DNA from: G039029935 sp039029935
GTDB taxonomy: Bacteria; Chloroflexota; Anaerolineae; Caldilineales; Caldilineaceae
Assembly (NCBI GenBank): GCA_039029935.1
Contig: JBCCFC010000814.1
Span: 1-6,438 of the forward strand
Reading direction: 5' to 3'
Length of the DNA stretch: 6,438 bases
The position numbers were made by a program, and so were the translations under genes. The notes under the pieces were generated by a model. The model made no database searches. It had not been told where the DNA came from and saw nothing but the letters and a program-made list of their open reading frames with translations. Below, piece by piece: positions 1-6,417 of the stretch (position 1 is the stretch's first letter; each line of letters begins with the position of its first letter).

Positions 1-2
1 AT

Positions 3-476
3 CTCCTCAATCTCTACAACGGGCGTGACGGACGAGATTTTAATGAAGGCACGCTCAAGACGATTTTTATGATGCTGCTCTACCACACCGACCTCTATCT
101 GATGTATTCGGAAGCGCAACTCGAACGTAGCTTTGGTGACTTGTTGCTGTTAGTGCGACCGGGGATGCGTGAGAGTGGCGTATACGACATTTTGATTGAA
201 TTTAAGCAGTTGCCGCTGAATCAAGCAACAGAGAAAATGACCACGCAAAAGGGAAAGACCATCTACAAGGCATTGACTGAGGACGATGCCAAGACCAGAT
301 CCCGTGACGACTTGAAGGCGTTAAAAAATGTACAGGCCAAGTTTACCGAGGCCGAGAACCAGCTACACAACTATCGCCAGAAGTTGGTAGCGCAGCATGG
401 GGATGACCTGCATTTGCGTTGTTATGCAGTAGTGAGTGTGGGGTTTGGTCGTATTTTGTGGAAAGAGGTTTCGTGA
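3..476 (+). CDS. AAA-ATPase-like / PD-(D/E)XK nuclease protein, C-terminal part (5' end outside window)
   Basis: The reading frame is open from base 3, so this is the last 157 residues of a longer protein; the ATG at 69 is internal. It matches the C-terminal nuclease domain (PDDEXK_9 type, formerly DUF1703) that normally follows an N-terminal AAA-ATPase-like domain. The entry 'FNEGTLKTIFMMLLY' is the usual helix before the nuclease core. The core is visible as FGDLLLLV (Asp codon at 138) followed by ILIEFK (Glu codon at 198, Lys codon at 204), which fits D...ExK. The tail has a charged helix (about bases 270-400) and a closing strand, 'CYAVVSVGFGRILW', typical of the family end. The active-site pattern looks intact, so metal-dependent DNA cleavage is possible, but the substrate and role of this family are poorly known. 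The stop at 474 runs straight into a heptamer repeat. The 5673 gene downstream carries the matching N-terminal domain of the same family, but the two pieces do not overlap and are separate genes. Confidence 0.8.
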   Translation, partial: LLNLYNGRDGRDFNEGTLKTIFMMLLYHTDLYLMYSEAQLERSFGDLLLLVRPGMRESGVYDILIEFKQLPLNQATEKMTTQKGKTIYKALTEDDAKTRSRDDLKALKNVQAKFTEAENQLHNYRQKLVAQHGDDLHLRCYAVVSVGFGRILWKEVS

Positions 477-516
477 AAAGTGAATAGTGGTTCGTTCAGT
501 CACTCTTCACTCTTCA
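472..516. repeat. Heptamer-built inverted repeat in the spacer before the kinase gene
   Basis: Degenerate 7-nt units run left to right: CGTGAAA, AGTGAAT, AGTGGTT (472-492), then on the other side TCACTCT, TCACTCT, TCAACCA (500-520). The two halves are inverted copies: 474-489 pairs with 501-516 at 14 of 16 positions around an 11-nt loop, so a stem-loop can form in RNA or as a DNA cruciform. There is no T-run after the stem, so a rho-independent terminator is not supported. It overlaps the stop codon of the upstream gene by three bases and contains the GTG at 487. Confidence 0.7.
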
Positions 517-519
517 ACC

Positions 520-3500
520 ATGAACATAAATTTCATGATGACGAATAGTATCAATCAACATAATACAATTCACAACCGCTATCATCTCCACGAAAAACTC
601 GGTCAGGGCGGCATGGGCGAGGTATACCGTGCGACTGACCGTTTGACGGGTGATGTGGTTGCGCTCAAACGCGTTCTGAATCTGCCAACGCATAATCAGC
701 GGGGGACGTCTCCTACGTCGGTCGATGATCTGCGTTTGGCCTTGGCACATGAATTTCAGACATTGGCAGGTCTGCGTCACCCACACATCATCAGCGTCCT
801 CGACTATGGGTTTGACCAGAAGCGGCAACCCTTCTTCACGATGACCTATCTGTCAGCATCGCAGAACATTCTGGATGCGGCTCAGAATACATCGTTTGAA
901 CACAAAATCGAATTGATTCAGCAGCTACTACAGGCATTGGCCTATCTACACAGACGTGGTGTGCTACACCGAGATTTAAAGCCAGACAATGTACTGGTCA
1001 GTAATGGCGTTGTCCGTGTGTTGGACTTTGGCCTTTCTGCCAGCGACCAACTTCGTGGCTCCAATTCGGCTGGCACACCGCTCTACATGGCTCCCGAACT
1101 GTTTGAAGGGCAGGACTATAGTCCGATGGCTGATTTGTATGCGGTGGGCGTATTGTTCTATCAACTGCTCACCAATGAACATCCATTTGCCCCCTTTGAC
1201 TTTCAGTTTCTCGACCGCGTATTAGAGGAAGAGCCAGATTGGGCAGGTGTTGATCTGCGGGTACAGCCGATTTTGACTCAACTCCTTGCGAAGGCAGCCG
1301 AAGAGCGGTTTGCCTCTGCAGCCGATGTCATAACCGCATTGGCGGAAGCAGTGGGTCAACCCATACCGCCAGAAACAGCCGCCATCCGTGAGAGCTATCT
1401 CCAAGCCGCCACCTTTGTGGGGCGCGAGCAGGAATTGACTTGCTTACTTGCGGCCTTACAGCAGGCACAGTCCGGCGAAGGGTCGGCGTGGCTTATCGGC
1501 GGGGAAAGTGGTGTTGGGAAAACGCGTTTGATGGATGAGTTGCACACACAGGCATTGGTGTCTGGCTTCTTTGTGCTGCGTGGTCAAACGGTCGATGATA
1601 GCACGATGCCTTATGGGGTATGGCGTACACCGCTCCGCCAATTGGTGATTGACCTCGCCCATATTGAGGACTTGACTGCAAGCATCCTGCTGCCCTTGGT
1701 CCCTGACATTGCCCAATTGATTGGGCGACCAGTCCACCCAGCCCCCGAACTCAACAGCACCGCCGACCAAGCGCGCCTGTTTACCACACTCTCTCGGCTC
1801 TTTCATCAGCTAAACAGACCTGTCCTGTTAATGCTCGAAGATTTACATTGGGCCGATATCAGCTTACTGCCATTGCCCTATTTAACCAGGCAGATTGATA
1901 CCAAACAGTTGTTGATATTGGCGACATATCGCAATGACGAACGACCCGATTTGCCCGACGCTGTGCCAGAGATGACAACCCTTTCGCTAGAACGGTTATC
2001 TCCCCAGGAGATGGCTGAATTGAGTGTGGCGATGCTGGGTGAAGCGGGCAAACGGGATGATATTCAGACACTCTTACAAGCGGAAACCGAAGGGAATGCC
2101 TTTTTTGCCGTTGAGGTCGTCCGTAGCTTGGCCGCCAGTGCAGGGCATTTGGACAATATCGGTGAGATGGTCTTGCCACAACAGATCATCACCAATGGCA
2201 TCTGGGGAATCGTGGAACAGCGGCTCAATCGTTTGCCCATGTGGGCGAGACAGTTGCTGGTGAAAGCGGCTGTTGCAGGGCGTGAGCTAGATGTCTCCCT
2301 CATGTCAACCTTACATCGTGGGCGAGACATTGAGCATGAATGGTTGCCGCTGTGTACCGATGCCGCTGTGCTTGAGTTCCGAAATCAGGGCTGGCAATTT
2401 AACCATGACAAAATCCGAGACGGGGTGCTGATGGCGTTAGAGCCGCATGAAAAACGCGTGCTCCATGAAGAGGTTGCCACCGCCATCGAACAGCTTTATC
2501 CAGAGGATGTGTCTCAAGCGGGGCGGCTGGCCTTGCATTGGCAGGAGGCTGGGCATACAGCCAAAGAGCGTCAATATGCCGAACTTGCGGGCAAGCAGGC
2601 ATGGCTCAACTACGCCTATCAGGATGCGCTGCGTTACTATGCCCGTGCGCTCGAACTCGCCCCTCCCAACGATTGGGAGAAGCGATATGACCTATATCGT
2701 GAATGCGAGGATTGCAGTATATATACGGGCGATCTGGCAAATCAAGTCGATGCATTGGCGCAGATGCGCATCTGTGCAGACAGATTAGACAGCGACACCA
2801 AACGAATCGAAACCCTGCTCAGATATGCGATCTATTATCAACGGCATCGACACTATGATTCCTTAGAGAAAACCGTAGAGAAAGGGATATTACTCGCCAA
2901 AAAGATGGGCGATATTGAACATGAGTTTCGTCTGCTAGACAAATGGACGTTGGCTTTGGGCGAGAACCGCCAGCTCGAAGAAGCCTTTCAGAGGTTGGCA
3001 CAATGCAAAGAACTTGTCGGGCGATCTGATAACATCGCACTACAGTTACAATTCTTGATGGCCTCAGCGCATTTACATTTCTACGCCAATGATGTAGCGC
3101 GTGCGCTCCCATTTGAAAAAGAGTATCTCCGTTTGGCAGAAGAACATAACTTGTTGTTTCCCATCTTTAGAGGGTCAGCCAATATGGGGGTCAGTTACCA
3201 AACCAGAGGGGAATACGATTTAGCAGAACGCTATTATGGCCGCGCATTGGAGATTGCCCGTGAACGTGGCGATATCGGCTCTGAGGTTTTTGTGCAGGTG
3301 AACCTAACCGATTTCTATAACATCATTGGCGAGTTTGACTTCGCCCTTGACACGGGCAACAACGCCCTCAACAACAGTCAACAAATCGGTCGCGCCAACT
3401 TTTATCGCATCGCGCTATTGGGTGTCGGGTTGGCTCATCATAAGCTGGGTGACATGGACAAGGCAGAGGCACTTCTCGTCGATGGAATCGACCTATGTCA

Positions 3501-3972
3501 GCAAGCATCGGATAGCTGGAATGAGGTCGTCGGCTGGCTCCGGCTGGGACATCTGAACATTGATCAAGACCAGTTTACGGAGGCGTTGAATGCCTTTGAA
3601 AAGGCGGAGGCACTCCAAACCGACATGGACCAAACGGCGATACTGGCTGAAACCTGGGCTGGGTTGGCCGCTGCCTCTATCGGCTTGGGCGATGTCGAGC
3701 ATGCCAAACGGTATGCTGAAAAAGCGCTTGCGCACATGCACCCTGAGAAAATAGATGACGGATGGGCATGGGCGAGAGCCTATTTTTATGTTGGCTATAT
3801 TCTGAATCAGAGTCAAGATGAGCGCGCCGCAACGGTCATTCAACAGGCCCTTCATGCCAGAGATATCCGTGCAAACCAGATTGCAGATGAGACCCGTCGT
3901 CAGACCTATTTGAGTGAGGTATCGGAAAACCGAATGATTGGGGTGCTTTATGAGTTAATAGCTGATAGTTAA
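520..3972 (+). CDS. Serine/threonine protein kinase fused to AAA_16 (STAND-type) ATPase and TPR repeats
   Basis: A large cytoplasmic signalling protein of 1150 residues, numbered from ATG 520. Kinase domain, about 22-280: glycine loop GQGGMGEVY (28-36), ATP-binding Lys50 in VALK, alpha-C Glu78, catalytic HRDLKPDN (150-157), DFG (169-171) and APE (191-193). All key residues are present, so it should be active. An AAA_16-type NTPase starts with FVGREQEL at about 299, with Walker A GESGVGKT (328-335), Walker B LLMLEDLHWAD (436-446) and an ATYRNDE arginine at 471. The C-terminal third is a TPR array, with clear repeats near 693, 886, 965, 1006 and 1045. No transmembrane segment, signal peptide or C-terminal helix-turn-helix is seen. 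The order resembles PknK-like kinases. The likely logic is that TPRs sense a partner, the ATPase switches or oligomerises, and the kinase phosphorylates targets. Start choice: no candidate has a good ribosome site. GTG 487 lies inside the repeat, ATG 520 is the first ATG after it, and ATG 535 or 538 are alternatives. The last five codons and the stop lie in the next heptamer array. Confidence 0.93.
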   Translation: MNINFMMTNSINQHNTIHNRYHLHEKLGQGGMGEVYRATDRLTGDVVALKRVLNLPTHNQRGTSPTSVDDLRLALAHEFQTLAGLRHPHIISVLDYGFDQKRQPFFTMTYLSASQNILDAAQNTSFEHKIELIQQLLQALAYLHRRGVLHRDLKPDNVLVSNGVVRVLDFGLSASDQLRGSNSAGTPLYMAPELFEGQDYSPMADLYAVGVLFYQLLTNEHPFAPFDFQFLDRVLEEEPDWAGVDLRVQPILTQLLAKAAEERFASAADVITALAEAVGQPIPPETAAIRESYLQAATFVGREQELTCLLAALQQAQSGEGSAWLIGGESGVGKTRLMDELHTQALVSGFFVLRGQTVDDSTMPYGVWRTPLRQLVIDLAHIEDLTASILLPLVPDIAQLIGRPVHPAPELNSTADQARLFTTLSRLFHQLNRPVLLMLEDLHWADISLLPLPYLTRQIDTKQLLILATYRNDERPDLPDAVPEMTTLSLERLSPQEMAELSVAMLGEAGKRDDIQTLLQAETEGNAFFAVEVVRSLAASAGHLDNIGEMVLPQQIITNGIWGIVEQRLNRLPMWARQLLVKAAVAGRELDVSLMSTLHRGRDIEHEWLPLCTDAAVLEFRNQGWQFNHDKIRDGVLMALEPHEKRVLHEEVATAIEQLYPEDVSQAGRLALHWQEAGHTAKERQYAELAGKQAWLNYAYQDALRYYARALELAPPNDWEKRYDLYRECEDCSIYTGDLANQVDALAQMRICADRLDSDTKRIETLLRYAIYYQRHRHYDSLEKTVEKGILLAKKMGDIEHEFRLLDKWTLALGENRQLEEAFQRLAQCKELVGRSDNIALQLQFLMASAHLHFYANDVARALPFEKEYLRLAEEHNLLFPIFRGSANMGVSYQTRGEYDLAERYYGRALEIARERGDIGSEVFVQVNLTDFYNIIGEFDFALDTGNNALNNSQQIGRANFYRIALLGVGLAHHKLGDMDKAEALLVDGIDLCQQASDSWNEVVGWLRLGHLNIDQDQFTEALNAFEKAEALQTDMDQTAILAETWAGLAAASIGLGDVEHAKRYAEKALAHMHPEKIDDGWAWARAYFYVGYILNQSQDERAATVIQQALHARDIRANQIADETRRQTYLSEVSENRMIGVLYELIADS

Positions 3973-3980
3973 TAGTGATT
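3953..3980. repeat. Four-unit degenerate heptamer array at the end of the kinase gene
   Basis: Units are AGTTAAT, AGCTGAT, AGTTAAT, AGTGATT. The first and third are identical and the others differ by two or three bases. The unit resembles the AGTGAAT unit of the spacer at 472-516. The array encodes the last residues (LIADS) and the stop of the kinase gene, and its last base is the first base of the -35 hexamer of the next promoter. Confidence 0.7.
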
Positions 3981-4008
3981 TGACGTACCCGCAAAAATGG
4001 GCTAAAAT
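3980..4008 (+). promoter_or_regulatory. Sigma70-like promoter for the 4063 gene
   Basis: The -35 element TTGACG (3980-3985, five of six consensus bases) and the -10 element TAAAAT (4003-4008, five of six) are separated by exactly 17 bp. Transcription would start near 4015, leaving a leader of about 48 nt before ATG 4063. It lies in the only sizeable non-coding gap in this part of the window and probably drives both the 4063 and 5673 genes, since no promoter is seen between them. Confidence 0.6.
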
Positions 4009-4052
4009 CGAAGACAATCGGAAGAATAATTGTTCTGAAACATTTAACGAAC

Positions 4053-4057
4053 AGGTG
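4053..4057 (+). promoter_or_regulatory. Ribosome binding site of the 4063 gene
   Basis: AGGTG lies 5 nt before ATG 4063 and supports that start. A short inverted repeat, TGTTC (4031-4035) and GAACA (4049-4053), ends at its first base, but a 5-bp stem is too weak to argue for translational control. Confidence 0.6.
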
Positions 4058-4062
4058 TCATC

Positions 4063-5622
4063 ATGCAGCGCGAATTCAACATTTTTGGTCCCGTCTACCC
4101 ACATATCCACTATCACATTAACCGAATTGAGGTTAAAGTAGCAATTCGTAAAAAAATAGAAAACGGTCGCTATTTCACCCTCAATGCAGCGCGTCAGACA
4201 GGAAAGACGACAATCTTCCGTGAGGTCATTGCAGCATTGGAAGAAACAGGGGCGTATTTTGGCATTCTGCTTAGTTTTGAAAGTTTCCGTGGGCATACCC
4301 AAGCTTCATTTTATGAGGCGTTAGGGATATTGCTATCGCGACGGACCGTCCCTTCGCTTCAAAAAATCGCACAGGGTCTGGAATTGCCTGCGCCAACAGG
4401 ATTTCGCCATCAGAATGATTTTGTCACTTGGCTGCGCGAAATTAGCATGATGATCAATCGTCAGGGACTGTTAATCATTGATGAATTTGATGCAATTGGT
4501 CCAGAGTTGGCTGAGCCCATGTTGGGTGCATTTCGCGACATGTACCTCAATCGTCATGACCCGACCGAACACGCCTTGCAAAGCATCCTTCTTGTCGGCG
4601 TCCGCAACATTCCCGCACTCTTGGGGGGAACACAATCGCCGTTTAATATTGCCGATCAATATGAAGTTCCCTATTTCACCTATGCAGAAACAGCAGACCT
4701 TCTGGGACAGCACACAGCCGACACAGAACAACCCTTTGCCCAAGAGACAGTCGATGCGATTTTCCAAGAATCGCAGGGGCAACCATTTTTGGTCAATCGA
4801 CTGGCGCAGATATTGACACAGGACATCGTGTCGGACCGCAGTCAGCCGATTTGGTCCCGTCATATGGACTCAGCAATGGTCAACTTATTGGCGGAAAACA
4901 ATACCCATTTTGCCTCCATCACGTCCAAAGCCATGCCCCATAAAGCGAGACTGTTGCCGATTCTGTTTTATGATGAAAAACGCTCCAACTTCCGCGAACC
5001 CGTCAACCAAGAACTACTCATGTATGGCATTCTGCGCAAAATACGCGAGGGTGACATTTTGACAGCCATGATTGCCAACCCCATCTATCGCAAAATGCTC
5101 ATTCTGACCTTCTCTCCCTCAAACGGTGATGTACCCGTCAGTGGCAGCTTCCGTCATCGCTACATTGTAGATGGCATCCTCAACATGGATGGGCTGATGG
5201 ATGGCTTTAAGCGCATGATGGAAGAACATGGCGTGCAACTTTTACGCAGCAAACAGACCGACCGTCCGCTGGAGATTGGGGGACAATATCTGCTGTTAAG
5301 CTATCTCACCGCCGCACTGGATAGCATTGGCGGCTATGTCGCCCTAGAGTCGATTAACACAGCGGGCGAGATGGATTTGGTTGCGGTCTACCAAGAGGCA
5401 CGGTTTATCATAGAAACCAAGGTTTGGTATGGGCAGCAACGCTTTGCCGATGGGCAAGCGCAGTTGGTCGGCTATCTCAAGGCCGCCAGCCTAGACAAGG
5501 GGTACATTGTCCTCTTTAGCGAGAAAAATATTTCGGCTGAACTCAATCGAAGCGACAATCAGCCATTTGAAGTGGACCTCATGGGCAAACGACTACGACA
5601 GTATCCGGTTGTGATTCGTTGA
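4063..5622 (+). CDS. P-loop NTPase with C-terminal PD-(D/E)XK nuclease domain
   Basis: A 519-residue protein with two parts. The N-terminal ATPase has a Walker A of the form AxxxxGKT: A43, then RQT, G47, K48, T49, with Ala in place of the usual first Gly. Walker B is LIIDEFD at 137-143 with acidic residues D140 and E141. The stretch ILLVGVRNIPALL, then a 'YEVPYFTYAET' segment, is the strand and linker usual in AAA/STAND-like ATPases of this group. The C-terminal part has a PD-(D/E)XK nuclease signature: MDL with D438, then FIIETKVW with E451 and K453, then a helix 'GQAQLVGYL' and a final strand 'GYIVLFSEKN'. This layout parallels the AAA-ATPase-like/PDDEXK_9 proteins on either side but is clearly divergent from them. 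The start is supported by AGGTG at 5-nt spacing and a promoter upstream; the N-terminus is free of signal sequence. It is probably co-transcribed with the next gene after a 50-nt gap. The biological role is unknown; ATP-regulated DNA cleavage is inferred from the domains. Confidence 0.85.
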   Translation: MQREFNIFGPVYPHIHYHINRIEVKVAIRKKIENGRYFTLNAARQTGKTTIFREVIAALEETGAYFGILLSFESFRGHTQASFYEALGILLSRRTVPSLQKIAQGLELPAPTGFRHQNDFVTWLREISMMINRQGLLIIDEFDAIGPELAEPMLGAFRDMYLNRHDPTEHALQSILLVGVRNIPALLGGTQSPFNIADQYEVPYFTYAETADLLGQHTADTEQPFAQETVDAIFQESQGQPFLVNRLAQILTQDIVSDRSQPIWSRHMDSAMVNLLAENNTHFASITSKAMPHKARLLPILFYDEKRSNFREPVNQELLMYGILRKIREGDILTAMIANPIYRKMLILTFSPSNGDVPVSGSFRHRYIVDGILNMDGLMDGFKRMMEEHGVQLLRSKQTDRPLEIGGQYLLLSYLTAALDSIGGYVALESINTAGEMDLVAVYQEARFIIETKVWYGQQRFADGQAQLVGYLKAASLDKGYIVLFSEKNISAELNRSDNQPFEVDLMGKRLRQYPVVIR

Positions 5623-5633
5623 GAGTCGAGCAC

Positions 5634-5657
5634 TTGCAACCTGCAATCTGCAACCTG
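5634..5657. repeat. Degenerate heptamer array between the two ATPase genes
   Basis: Units TTGCAAC, CTGCAAT, CTGCAAC and the start of a fourth (CTG). The unit sequence differs from the AGTKAAT type of the other two spacers, but the 7-nt period is the same. It fills most of the gap between the stop at 5622 and the ribosome site at 5661. Confidence 0.7.
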
Positions 5658-5660
5658 TAT

Positions 5661-5666
5661 GAGGAG
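5661..5666 (+). promoter_or_regulatory. Ribosome binding site of the 5673 gene
   Basis: GAGGAG, 6 nt before ATG 5673, is the strongest Shine-Dalgarno match in the window. It decides the start at 5673 over the longer in-frame TTG at 5619, whose extra 18 codons are translated heptamer repeat. Confidence 0.8.
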
Positions 5667-5672
5667 AAGACA

Positions 5673-6335
5673 ATGATCAAATTTCCATATGGCCGACGCG
5701 ATTTTAACGAGATTATCAGTGAAAATTATCTGTACATAGATCGAACCCATCATATCCGCTTTGTCGAAGAGTGGGGCAAGGAATTGCTCTTTATGCGCCC
5801 GCGCCGCTTTGGGAAGAGCTTATGGCTATCCACGCTAATGAATTACTATGACGTTGCCAAGGAAAATGACTTTGAGCGGTTGTTTGGGCATTTGGCAATT
5901 GGACTGAATCCGACCCCCATGTGCAACAAGTATATGGTGATGCGTTGGGATTTTTCCAAAATTCCTGTGAGCGGCGCCATTGCGGCTATCCAACAAGTAC
6001 TCAATGAGTATCTCAACAATAATATGATTGAGTTTGGTGAAAAATATGAACAATCGCTGAAACGCCCTGTACGCATTTCGGAGAACAATGCGTTTATCTC
6101 CTTCGACTCGTTGGTTGCCAGCGTTAATCAGTCAGGATATAAACTCTATCTCTTTATCGACGAGTACGACAACTTTGCCAATGAGGTGTTGATGACCCCT
6201 AAACAGAAGACGCAACAGGAAACAGACGCGCAACGACAACGCTACATTGATTTGGTCAAGGGTGAAGGATTGTTCAAAACGCTATTTAAAAATTTGAAGA
6301 GTGCTGGGTCTGGAGATGGGGTAGGACCGCACTAA
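5673..6335 (+). CDS. AAA-ATPase-like protein, truncated: ATPase domain only, nuclease domain missing
   Basis: The 220-residue product is the N-terminal part of the AAA-ATPase-like family (PF09820 type). The family opening PYGRRDFNEI...NYLYIDRT is intact at the N-terminus. The P-loop is RPRRFGKS (42-49), in the form normal for this family. 'NKYMVMRWDFSKI' follows, and Walker B is LFIDEYD (160-166). The protein stops after 'SAGSGDGVGPH', exactly where relatives continue with a conserved strand (roughly GRVFxTGVSP) and then several hundred residues ending in a PDDEXK_9 nuclease. Full-length relatives are usually about 500-600 residues, so more than half is missing. The loss is from the 3' side, by frameshift, deletion or insertion near 6320-6335. 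The coding part shows no internal stop and has a strong ribosome site, so a short ATPase could still be made, but it would lack the nuclease. It may be best called a pseudogene fragment. It is likely read from the promoter at 3980. Confidence 0.8.
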   Translation: MIKFPYGRRDFNEIISENYLYIDRTHHIRFVEEWGKELLFMRPRRFGKSLWLSTLMNYYDVAKENDFERLFGHLAIGLNPTPMCNKYMVMRWDFSKIPVSGAIAAIQQVLNEYLNNNMIEFGEKYEQSLKRPVRISENNAFISFDSLVASVNQSGYKLYLFIDEYDNFANEVLMTPKQKTQQETDAQRQRYIDLVKGEGLFKTLFKNLKSAGSGDGVGPH

Positions 6336-6356
6336 AGAGTGGAGTCGCGCCCCAAA

Positions 6357-6386
6357 TTGACAAAAAGGTGCAGTAACGAGTAAGAT
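6357..6386 (+). promoter_or_regulatory. Possible sigma70-like promoter at the right edge
   Basis: A perfect -35 TTGACA (6357-6362) is followed after 18 bp by TAAGAT (6381-6386, four of six -10 bases). The expected start point falls at or next to the ATG at 6393, which would give a leaderless transcript. It is supported by the -35 and spacing but has a weak -10. Confidence 0.4.
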
Positions 6387-6417
6387 ACTGCAATGAGTAA
6401 AAGACTGAGATTGCAGT
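6369..6417. repeat. Three alternating TGCAGT half-sites forming overlapping inverted repeats
   Basis: TGCAGTA (6369-6375) is the exact inverse of TACTGCA (6386-6392), with 10 nt between. ACTGCAAT (6387-6394) is in turn the exact inverse of ATTGCAGT (6410-6417), with 15 nt between. A 13-nt direct repeat also occurs: GAGTAAGATACTG (6378-6390) and GAGTAAAAGACTG (6395-6407), 11 of 13 identical. The sites overlap the putative promoter and the ATG at 6393, as an operator would; an end structure of a mobile element is the other reading. Confidence 0.5.

Noticed and set aside
474..516. Rho-independent terminator after the first gene
   Set aside because: The stem is not GC-rich and no T-run follows it; the structure is better explained by the heptamer repeat.
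487..519. Eleven-codon N-terminal extension of the kinase from GTG 487
   Set aside because: It translates the heptamer repeat, has no ribosome site at suitable spacing (AAGAGG at 463-468 is 18 nt away), and the kinase fold begins well after ATG 520.
472..520. CRISPR array
   Set aside because: Units are 7 nt, contiguous and degenerate, with no spacers and no cas genes in view.
1456..1806. Long antisense open frames inside the kinase and ATPase genes
   Set aside because: They lie wholly opposite well-supported domains, show no family motifs and have no ribosome sites; they are by-products of codon bias.
4010..4053. Short inverted repeats in the leader of the 4063 gene (ACAAT/ATTGT and TGTTC/GAACA)
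   Set aside because: Arms of only 5 bp with 10-13 nt loops are expected by chance in a leader of this length.
5619..5672. Eighteen-codon extension of the last ATPase from TTG 5619
   Set aside because: It is translated CTGCAAC repeat; GAGGAG at 5661 and the family-typical MIKFPYG opening fix the start at 5673.
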